A stretch of DNA of 37,262 bases from DATATB01 sp036268995 (GTDB lineage: Bacteria; Planctomycetota; Planctomycetia; Pirellulales; PNKZ01): contig DATATB010000014.1 of NCBI GenBank assembly GCA_036268995.1, positions 1 to 37,262 on the forward strand, in the 5' to 3' direction. A model generated the notes under the pieces. That model ran no database searches, was not told the origin of the DNA, and saw nothing but the letters and a program-made list of their open reading frames with translations. A program made the position numbers and the translations under genes. Position 1 is the first letter of the stretch, and every line of letters starts with the position of its first letter. Of the stretch, positions 31,143-37,262 are shown piece after piece.

Positions 31143-32954
31143 ATGCAGACGGCCCAATCCCCATCGTCGACCAACACAGAGATCGCCAAAAAAAAACCGG
31201 CCGCGAAACCCCCAGCCACGCGCGTGACGATCGGGGTAGCGCTCGTGGCCTTGTTTTGGACCGTCCACATCGCGGTGGGATACGCCGGCCTGCCGATTTC
31301 GACCACGTTTATGAGTCGCGCGGGCGCGTGCGCGGTGCTGACTTTGCTGTTTCCGCTGTGGTGGCTGACGAATCGATCGGTTCGCATGCGCGACCGGCTG
31401 CTCGCACTGACCGTAATGCTCGTCGGATGCGGCTTGGCAATCGCCGTCTCGCAACAGACGCTGGGAGTGATCGGCGTGCTCTTTTCCGGGCTGCCGTTTG
31501 TCTTCACCGCTTGGGCCATTTGGCTGTTGATTGCGCGCCGATTTTCTACCGGCGTCCAGCGGACCGGGCTGGCGATCGCAGTCAGCCTGGTCTGGTGCTC
31601 GATGGCACTCATCCGCATGGATGGACTCACCGGTGACTTGCAGGCCAATATTCAATGGCGCTGGGCCCCGCGGCCCGAGGACGCTTACCTGGCTTCGCGC
31701 TCCCCCGATGTGGGCTCCGAGAGCGGGCTCGAGCGGCCGGTCGAGCTGGCGGCGGGCGATTGGCCGGCGCTGCGCGGACCGGCGAGCGATGGCCGGTTGC
31801 GGGGCGTGAAAATCTCGACCGATTGGAAAGCCAATCCGCCGCAACTCGTGTGGCGCCAGAAGATTGGCCCGGCCTGGTCGTCGCCGATCATTGTGTCGGG
31901 CCGCTTGTTCACGCAGGAGCAAGTGGGCGAAATGGAGTCGGTGGTCTGCCTGGATGCGGCCACCGGCAAACGCCTGTGGACGCATGGTGACAAGGACCGG
32001 CTGCGCGATGCCCAAGGCGGCGACGGCCCGCGCGGCACGCCGGCTTTTGCCGACGGCCGGCTGTATACGCAGGGAGCGAAGGGCATTCTCAATTGCCTCG
32101 ACGCGGCCACCGGGCGCGTGAAGTGGACGCGCGATGTGGTGAAAGACTCGGGCGCGCCGCTGCCGATGTGGGGTTTTTCCAGTTCGCCGCTGGTGGTCGA
32201 TGGCGTAGTTATCACGTTTGCCGGCGGCAGCGCCGACAAAGGCCTGCTGGCCTATCACGCCGACAGCGGCGAGCCGGCCTGGACTGCGGCCACCGGACCG
32301 ATCAGCTACTGTTCGCCCGAGCTGGTTTCGCTGGGCGGTGAGCAGGATTCCGGCCAACGCCAAGTGCTGTTTCTCAGCGATCAGGGCCTCGTTGCGCTCG
32401 AGCCCCGCTCGGGCAAAGTCTGCTGGAAGTTCGACGCGCCGAAGGACGGCATGTGGCGAGCCGTGCAGCCGGCCGCCATCGATCCTTCCGGCGTGCTTCT
32501 CGGCTCGGAAGATCTCGGGCTGGTACGCTTGCAGCTTGCCCGCGATGCAGATGCTTGGACCGTCGAGAAGCGTTGGGCCTCGAAGGCCATGAAGCCGGGC
32601 TACAACGATTTCGCCATTCACGATGGCTTCGCCTATGGCTTCGACGGCAGCATTTTTTGCTGCGTCGATCTCGACTCTGGCAAGCGCCGCTGGAAGCAGG
32701 GCCGCTACGGCCACGGCCAGGTGCTGCTGCTGGCCGACCAGGGCATGTTGCTCGTGACCAGCGAGACGGGCGAAGTCGTGCTGCTCGAGGCCACGCCCGA
32801 GGCTCATCGCGAGCTGGCCCGCTTCCAGGCGATCGAGGGCAAGACCTGGAATCATCCCGTGATTGCCCACGGCTGCCTGTTTGTCCGCAACGACGAAGAG
32901 ATTGCTTGCTACCGCCTGGCAGTGGCCGAAGCGGCCACGAATCCAAAACGCTGA
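31143..32954 (+). CDS. Membrane-anchored PQQ-type beta-propeller protein
   Basis: This 603-residue protein has a short basic N-terminus, then about five hydrophobic helices (roughly residues 25-175, for example 'TIGVALVALFWTVHIAVGYAGL' and 'LLALTVMLVGCGLAIAVS'). A propeller of PQQ/WD-like blades follows, marked by 'GDWPALRGPASDGRLRGV', 'PAWSSPIIVSGRLFTQEQ', 'LDAATGKRLWTHG', 'LDAATGRVKWTRD', 'LEPRSGKVCWKFD' and 'VDLDSGKRRWKQG'. The repeated xDxxTGKxxW pattern is the PQQ-dehydrogenase-like blade. No catalytic acid/calcium site is obvious, so it may be a binding or scaffold protein rather than a dehydrogenase. The start at 31143 follows GGAG. Such proteins are frequent in planctomycetes. Confidence 0.85.
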   Translation: MQTAQSPSSTNTEIAKKKPAAKPPATRVTIGVALVALFWTVHIAVGYAGLPISTTFMSRAGACAVLTLLFPLWWLTNRSVRMRDRLLALTVMLVGCGLAIAVSQQTLGVIGVLFSGLPFVFTAWAIWLLIARRFSTGVQRTGLAIAVSLVWCSMALIRMDGLTGDLQANIQWRWAPRPEDAYLASRSPDVGSESGLERPVELAAGDWPALRGPASDGRLRGVKISTDWKANPPQLVWRQKIGPAWSSPIIVSGRLFTQEQVGEMESVVCLDAATGKRLWTHGDKDRLRDAQGGDGPRGTPAFADGRLYTQGAKGILNCLDAATGRVKWTRDVVKDSGAPLPMWGFSSSPLVVDGVVITFAGGSADKGLLAYHADSGEPAWTAATGPISYCSPELVSLGGEQDSGQRQVLFLSDQGLVALEPRSGKVCWKFDAPKDGMWRAVQPAAIDPSGVLLGSEDLGLVRLQLARDADAWTVEKRWASKAMKPGYNDFAIHDGFAYGFDGSIFCCVDLDSGKRRWKQGRYGHGQVLLLADQGMLLVTSETGEVVLLEATPEAHRELARFQAIEGKTWNHPVIAHGCLFVRNDEEIACYRLAVAEAATNPKR

Positions 32955-32988
32955 GTGCGGCCAAACCGCAGCCGGGTGCCGCGGCGCT

Positions 32989-34158
32989 TTACGACAAATA
33001 GGTTTCCAGCCACTGGTAGATGCGCTCGGCCGTTTGCGGCGGCACGACGTGGCCTTGGCGGTGATTGAGCAGGCCGATGCGGGCCGGGCCACCGTATAGC
33101 CTGTAGATCGGCAAGGCGGCTTCGATAAAGGGCCAGCTTCGATCGCCGTCGGCGACTCCGCGCGGGCTGGGTCCGCCGGACTCACCGGCCACGATTAACA
33201 TGGCTCGCGGCGCGGTCAGAGCGAGCAACTCATGATGCTCGCGCTGGAAGCCGGGCCGATCGACGTCCGGCCCCAGGTACCAGGGCGCGTTCCAGTTGGA
33301 ATAACGGATGCCAATGCCGCCTTCACTAAACACGGCGGCCCGGACGCGCTCGTCGAAGGCGGCCAGGTACAGCGTCTCCTTGGCCCCCAGCGAGTGTCCA
33401 ATCGCGCCGAGCCGGCCGGCATCGACTTCGCTTAAGCTCGCCAACACATCAAGTGCGCGGCTGCCGTCCCACAGCATCTTGGCCATGCCCTGGGTTCCGG
33501 GGTGGCGCTCCTGGAACGCGGCGACGCGTCGGTTCCTGTCGGTCGAATCGAGCGCCGGCGATGGCCGCGGACTCACCGGAACCGGTTCGAGCAGCGTCTT
33601 GGAGTTTGGCCAGAGAAAACAGCGTGGCGAAAAAGTGACCATGCCGCGCTGGGCCAGCCGCAGGCCGAACGCGCCGTAACGGTCGCCGTCAAAGCCGGCT
33701 GATTCGCGGAACGTGCTGGCCGTCGTCGGGTGCAAGCAGACGACGCCGGCCCGCTTGCCGGAGCCGCCATCGGGGCGGATCAGGCATCCCTGCACCGATT
33801 CGCCCGGCTCGCTTTCGTATTCAACGATTTGCCGGGTGCAACCGCCGGTGCGGTCTTCGGCCAGGATTTTGAGCGCGGGCGTTTTCCGCGGCAGATCGAG
33901 CGGCTTGAGAAAATCGACCCACGCCTGGCGAATCTCTTCGCGGCGACGCTGCCAGGCTTCGAGCGTGGTAATCGGCCGATCGCCCTCGACCAGCAATGGC
34001 CTGAGAACGGCGGCTCGCGGATCGGGCGATTGCGGAGGGCGTTGTACTTCGGCCAGCCAAGGCACCTCGCGATCGGCGGCATGCGCGGCACGCGTCGCTC
34101 GCGCACCGACCATCGCCGCCGCGATGGCGGCACAGAAAGCCCGCCGCGACGAACGCAT
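32989..34158 (-). CDS. Exported alpha/beta hydrolase, acetyl-xylan-esterase/dienelactone-hydrolase-like
   Basis: This 389-residue protein has a twin-arginine-type signal (SSRRAFCAAIAAAMVGA) and an alpha/beta-hydrolase domain. Catalytic residues are visible: the nucleophile Ser in 'GAIGHSLGAKE', an Asp in 'GVADGDRSW' and His in 'RQGHVVPP'. 'VVCLHPTTAS', 'YGAFGLRLAQRGMVTFSPRCFLWPN' and 'AAVFSEGGIGIRYSNWNAPWYLG' match large planctomycete esterase-like proteins. It probably removes acyl groups from polysaccharides outside the cytoplasm. It follows the sulfatase gene after 36 bases on the same strand with its own AAGGA site, so the pair likely forms an operon for sulfated, acylated glycans. The exact substrate is unknown. 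Confidence 0.85.
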   Translation of the reverse strand: MRSSRRAFCAAIAAAMVGARATRAAHAADREVPWLAEVQRPPQSPDPRAAVLRPLLVEGDRPITTLEAWQRRREEIRQAWVDFLKPLDLPRKTPALKILAEDRTGGCTRQIVEYESEPGESVQGCLIRPDGGSGKRAGVVCLHPTTASTFRESAGFDGDRYGAFGLRLAQRGMVTFSPRCFLWPNSKTLLEPVPVSPRPSPALDSTDRNRRVAAFQERHPGTQGMAKMLWDGSRALDVLASLSEVDAGRLGAIGHSLGAKETLYLAAFDERVRAAVFSEGGIGIRYSNWNAPWYLGPDVDRPGFQREHHELLALTAPRAMLIVAGESGGPSPRGVADGDRSWPFIEAALPIYRLYGGPARIGLLNHRQGHVVPPQTAERIYQWLETYLS

Positions 34159-34194
34159 GATTTCCTTGCTCCTTCAACAGTGGTCCTGACCGCT

Positions 34195-35685
34195 CTACCG
34201 TGGCTCGACTATTGGCGTCAGCCGATACGCGCCGCCGGCGCTGAGCAGTTTGGCCTTCGATCGGCCGCCGTGCCAGAGATCGAATTGCGGGTCGGCGTAG
34301 TGGTTGAAGAAGGAGATGAGCTGCTTGCGGAGTTGCTGCTGCTGATCGACCTGCCGCGGCTGGCCGTAGAGATTGAACTGTTCGCCGGGATCGTTTTGCA
34401 AATCGTACAGCTCGTGCGGCCCGTCAGGATAACGCTCGACGTATTTCCACTGGCCGGTGCGTACGGCGCGCACGTTTTCGAAATCGTAATAGACGGCGTT
34501 GTCCCAGGTTTGCTCGCGGCCCTTGAGCGTCGGCGAATAGTCGCGGCCGGGCGGGAGCGGTTTGGCGGGGACTTTGTCGGCCAGGCCGACGTAGCTCAGC
34601 ACCGTGCCCAGCAGGTCGTAGTTGCTGGTCATGATGTCGGAAGTGCGGCCCGGGGGGATGGAGCCGGCATGCCGGTAAATGAGCGGCACTTGCAGCATGC
34701 CGTCGAACGCTCCCAGCGGCCGCGTGTGGTCGCCCATGCCCCACAGTCCGTGCTGGCCGCCGACCCAGCCTTGATCGGCGCAGAAAATCACGAGCGTGTT
34801 GCGATCCAGGCCGTGCTTTTTGAGCGTGGCCATGATCTCGCCCACCCCGTCGTCGACGCCGCTGACCTCGGCGGCCACGCGGCGGATCGAGACTGGATTG
34901 TTCAGATACGCCTTGTTGTTAAATTGCCAGGGGTGCATCGGCTCGCGCGGGAACGACGGCAGTGGCTTGTCGGCATAATACTCGGCGTGGCGATTGCGGG
35001 CCGGCTCGAGCAGCAGATTGCTCAGGCCATACGGCCCGTTGTAAGCCAGGAACAGAAAGAACGGCCGATCCTTGTTGTGTTCGATGAACCGCACGCCGTG
35101 CTCGGTCCACAAGTCGGTCAGATAGCGCGGCTCCTTGCGAATCTTTCCGTCTTCGATCACCTCGGCGCCATAGAACGTTGAGGTGCTGCCGATGGGCATC
35201 GTGATCCAATCGCCAAAACCCGGCTGCGGGTGCAGATTGTCGCCCAAGTGCCATTTGCCCGACAGGCCGCACGTGTATCCGGCCGTGGCGAGAATCTGCG
35301 GCAGCGAGCCGAACTCGCCGATCGTGTTGTAGGCCTTGGGACCGACCTGGGCCTGCTCGGCACCCAGAAAACAATGCACGCCGTGCTGTGAGGGGAGCAG
35401 GCCGGTGAGATATGTGGCCCGCGTGGGCGAGCAGACCGCATTGGAAGCAAACGAGCGGGTGAAGCGGATCCCCTCGGCGGCCAGCCGGTCGATGTTGGGG
35501 CTGCGGATATCCTGGTTGCCGTAGCAGCCCAGCGTCCAGGCGCCTTGGTTGTCCGTCATGATCAGCACGATGTTGGGCCGCGCGGCTTCGGTAGCCGGCA
35601 CGAGCGACAACACGGCAATGGCAATTGCCGGCCAGAGGCGGAAATGCGGAAGTCGGAATGATGAATGATGAATGACAGACAACAC
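34195..35685 (-). CDS. Exported sulfatase (formylglycine type)
   Basis: This 496-residue type I sulfatase removes sulfate esters, probably from marine or algal-type polysaccharides. The maturation motif C-x-P-x-R is 'CSPTRATYLTG', with Cys85 converted to formylglycine by a separate enzyme. Metal-site text is 'IMTDNQGAWTLGCYG' and 'IFCADQGWVGGQHGLWGMGDH', with Asn and Gln where many sulfatases have Asp and His. The signal peptide has an h-region, 'WPAIAIAVLSLVP', and a likely cut after 'ATEA'. The start is GTG at 35683-35685 behind GAGGA. The next 10-12 codons, IHHSSFRLPHFR, are encoded by an iterated-word repeat. It is first in an operon with the esterase. An IS element ends 73 bases upstream. 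Confidence 0.92.
   Translation of the reverse strand: MLSVIHHSSFRLPHFRLWPAIAIAVLSLVPATEAARPNIVLIMTDNQGAWTLGCYGNQDIRSPNIDRLAAEGIRFTRSFASNAVCSPTRATYLTGLLPSQHGVHCFLGAEQAQVGPKAYNTIGEFGSLPQILATAGYTCGLSGKWHLGDNLHPQPGFGDWITMPIGSTSTFYGAEVIEDGKIRKEPRYLTDLWTEHGVRFIEHNKDRPFFLFLAYNGPYGLSNLLLEPARNRHAEYYADKPLPSFPREPMHPWQFNNKAYLNNPVSIRRVAAEVSGVDDGVGEIMATLKKHGLDRNTLVIFCADQGWVGGQHGLWGMGDHTRPLGAFDGMLQVPLIYRHAGSIPPGRTSDIMTSNYDLLGTVLSYVGLADKVPAKPLPPGRDYSPTLKGREQTWDNAVYYDFENVRAVRTGQWKYVERYPDGPHELYDLQNDPGEQFNLYGQPRQVDQQQQLRKQLISFFNHYADPQFDLWHGGRSKAKLLSAGGAYRLTPIVEPR
35641..35675. repeat. Single-arm iterated-word element inside the sulfatase 5' end
   Basis: AATGCGGAAGTCGGAATGA followed by TGAATGATGAATGAC is nearly the same text as the arms at 6003-6036 and 29081-29100. 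Here it has no complementary arm and lies within the first 15 codons of the sulfatase gene, read in antisense. Confidence 0.75.
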
Positions 35686-35745
35686 GGTTGCGAGTCCTCG
35701 AGAAGTTGTCAGAGCGATGCGATTACCACGTCAGCCTCTGGATTT

Positions 35746-35759
35746 CGGGAGGGCGAGGC
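35746..35759. repeat. Half of a GGGAGGGCGAGGC repeat, cut by the IS
   Basis: CGGGAGGGCGAGGC is identical to 27752-27765. There it continues into TCCTGCCGAGCC; here it stops exactly where the IS left end begins. The missing half should lie beyond the right end of the IS, outside the window. Confidence 0.7.
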
Positions 35760-35780
35760 CACTACTGTGAACAAGCTAGC
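35759..35780 (+). repeat. IS left terminal inverted repeat
   Basis: CCACTACTGTGAACAAGC followed by TAGC. It contains the transposase stop codon (35776-35778). One mismatch (A versus G at position 6) relative to the right end. Confidence 0.88.
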
Positions 35781-37179
35781 TGGCGGGTGGCACCGGAGCG
35801 GGAGGGTCGCGGGCGGTTCGTAGCAGTTTCCAAGCCGAGGAGTGCCCTCCAGGCACGGGTTGCTGAGGGTTTGGTGGATGGGCGGCTTTTTTCTTGGCGG
35901 GTGCCTTCAGCCAGGCAGGCGTCCATTGGTCATGAAGCAATTCTTGCAACCGTTGGCGTACCGCGGCGGGCGGGTGCGAGCAATCGAGCTGCTGAATCAT
36001 CTCGCGCCGATCCAGCAGCTTTGTGACGACCGTCAGTTGATCGCGGATATCGCGAAACAGCAATTCGCTAGAAATCGTCGACGGCGTGCGCTGCGAAAGC
36101 ATGCCCACATACTGGCGGATCACCTGGATGAAGTTGTACAGCAGCAGGCACAGGGAAAACTGAAACAATGCCCCTTGTGGCGTGGAGCCGATGAGTTGCT
36201 GCAAGTGAAAGACCTCGGTCACTTGTTGAAACACGCGCTCGATGGTCCACCGCTGGAGATACACGTCCAGCAAGTCCTCGGCAGGGTACAGCTCGTCGTC
36301 CAGCAGATCGCTCACCAGCGACACGTCTTCCTCGCCAGAGCGCTGGAGCGTGATGCGGCGCACATACAACCGCCGCTCGCCTTCGCGCGGCGCACCCAAC
36401 CAGCCCCATTCCTGATGCACCGTTCGTCCCTGCCGGTCGCGCCCCGTTTGGCTCTTCTCCGGGAAAAACCGCATCTTGTTCGAGAAACGAATCAGGAAGT
36501 GCGACGCTTGGTCGAGGACTTTTCGCGGAATGGTCAAATCGCAAAACTGACTATCGGCCACGTACAGCAAGGGACGTGGCAGCAATTCGCGCACTTGCGC
36601 CAACAAACCGGGCGTCAGCGGCGCGTCGTTGGCTTCTCCGTCGAGCGACGTTTCCATCGCCACTGCCAGTTGAGTGTTCAGCGACAACGCCACCAAGCCT
36701 TTGCCGGCCAGCATCTTGCCGGCGACGCCACGCAAAGGCTTCAGCCGCTTTGCCAAATTCTTGATCTTCTTCCCGTCCACCACCACCACGTCCATTTCCC
36801 GCAACGAGGCTGGCAACGTGGCCGAGCAACCGGTAGGCAGAACTTCAGACAGCCGCTGAGTCGCTTCTGCCAAGAAGGCCTGCGACAATCGTTGCGGAAC
36901 GCGTCCCAGCTTGCCATACACGGCTCGCGTGGTCGCCTCCAAGCGGCCATCGGCCCGGGCGCGCTCGAAACTCTGCCGCCCGCTGCCGCCGTGCTGAACC
37001 AGCGCATCGGTCACCAATTCCACCAGAGTGCCAAAGCGGATCGCCGCTTCACAGCCGGTCCCGCGGTGTCGATCAAACAACGACGCGGCGAATTCCGGGC
37101 TGACCGTATGACGCAACAGCACGCATACGGCCTCGGCCAACGGCAAACGTGCCAAAACTTCCCGCTCAAAATCGTTCAT
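35776..37179 (-). CDS. IS4-family DDE transposase
   Basis: This 467-residue transposase cuts and joins the ends of its own element. The DDE triad can be assigned: Asp135 in 'VVVVDGKKIK', Asp209 in 'LYVADSQFCD', and Glu314 in 'YLQRWTIERVFQQV'. The last is the Y-x2-R-x3-E signature of the IS4 family, although the usual Lys six residues on is absent. The C-terminus is basic and Pro-rich ('KAPAKKKAAHPPNPQQ'). The gene is intact, with no frameshift or stop, so the copy may be active. The ATG is at 37177-37179 and the stop lies in the left terminal repeat. Confidence 0.92.
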   Translation of the reverse strand: MNDFEREVLARLPLAEAVCVLLRHTVSPEFAASLFDRHRGTGCEAAIRFGTLVELVTDALVQHGGSGRQSFERARADGRLEATTRAVYGKLGRVPQRLSQAFLAEATQRLSEVLPTGCSATLPASLREMDVVVVDGKKIKNLAKRLKPLRGVAGKMLAGKGLVALSLNTQLAVAMETSLDGEANDAPLTPGLLAQVRELLPRPLLYVADSQFCDLTIPRKVLDQASHFLIRFSNKMRFFPEKSQTGRDRQGRTVHQEWGWLGAPREGERRLYVRRITLQRSGEEDVSLVSDLLDDELYPAEDLLDVYLQRWTIERVFQQVTEVFHLQQLIGSTPQGALFQFSLCLLLYNFIQVIRQYVGMLSQRTPSTISSELLFRDIRDQLTVVTKLLDRREMIQQLDCSHPPAAVRQRLQELLHDQWTPAWLKAPAKKKAAHPPNPQQPVPGGHSSAWKLLRTARDPPAPVPPAS

Positions 37180-37240
37180 ACTTCATCGATTCCCAAGCAT
37201 GTGCTGCCCTAACCCATGCTAGAAAACCAATTAGCCACTC

Positions 37241-37262
37241 GCTAGCTTGTTCACAGCAGTGG
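37241..37262 (-). repeat. IS right terminal inverted repeat
   Basis: On the minus strand it reads CCACTGCTGTGAACAAGC followed by TAGC. It coincides with the window end. Confidence 0.85.

Larger units (their letters stand above)
35759..37262 (-). mobile_element. IS4-family insertion sequence
   Basis: The element is about 1504 bases with one transposase gene and terminal inverted repeats of about 22 bases with one mismatch (35759-35780 and 37241-37262), each starting CCACT(A/G)CTGTGAACAAGC. Gene orientation is leftward. The right repeat ends at the last base of the window, so the right junction and target duplication cannot be seen; the true end could lie slightly further. Confidence 0.88.

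Noticed and set aside
30957..33185. 742-codon open frame on the minus strand
   Set aside because: It is antisense to the PQQ-type propeller gene, runs into the tandem repeat array and has no recognisable domain.
33730..35181. 483-codon plus-strand open frame
   Set aside because: It is antisense to the sulfatase and esterase genes and has no domain; composition shadow.

Overview
The window reads like a chromosomal segment of a high-GC planctomycete, most likely of the Pirellulales type. The basis is the combination of a pilus/type II secretion-like cluster with several prepilin-like proteins, exported ThuA-domain, sulfatase and acetyl-xylan-esterase-like hydrolases with Tat or Sec signals, a membrane-anchored PQQ-type propeller protein, lineage-style small proteins, and many structured intergenic repeats. 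No rRNA, complete tRNA, CRISPR array or prophage was seen. Species cannot be named from the sequence alone.

Layout. 1-9415 (all minus strand): a pilus/type II secretion-like cluster in the order GspE-like ATPase, PilT, second GspE-like ATPase, GspF/PilC platform protein, two long prepilin-like proteins and a GspH-like pseudopilin cut by the window edge. The three prepilin genes overlap by 1 and 4 bases and are probably translationally coupled. 9798-10712: an exported ThuA-domain protein. 10978-14822 (minus): a compact FAS II-like cluster encoding a hotdog dehydratase, FabG, an unusually long acyl carrier protein, a second hotdog dehydratase and a KAS II enzyme, with a good sigma-70-type promoter in front. 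15252-16164 (plus): two Hsp20 chaperones behind a strong inverted repeat. 16372-18660: a prolyl oligopeptidase. 18859-21081: glycogen debranching enzyme GlgX behind a near-consensus sigma-54 promoter. It overlaps by 20 bases a convergent RlmI-type rRNA methyltransferase.

22565-24181: a tandem GGDEF protein with one canonical and one degenerate domain. 24278-24832: a Nudix hydrolase. 24833-25631: a gene-poor stretch with an orphan intrinsic terminator (possible small RNA) and a 63-residue gene under a promoter that overlaps a perfect 18-base palindrome. 25632-30440: an 89-residue protein, IlvD, an HPF/RaiA-like protein, two more small proteins and a SAM methyltransferase. 30552-31064: a tandem array of about 200-base palindrome-rich units. 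31143-35685: a membrane-anchored PQQ-type propeller protein, then a sulfatase-esterase gene pair. 35759-37262: an IS4-family element whose right terminal repeat is the last thing in the window, so the window end may be a contig break at a multicopy IS.

The most unusual recurrent signal is a set of intergenic elements built from short iterated words (GATGAATGAT, GTCAGTT, CGGACAA, TTTTCACT, CCACGGAT). They usually begin at, or even supply, the stop codon of the preceding gene, and several fold into long imperfect hairpins. One copy appears to encode the start of the sulfatase signal peptide.
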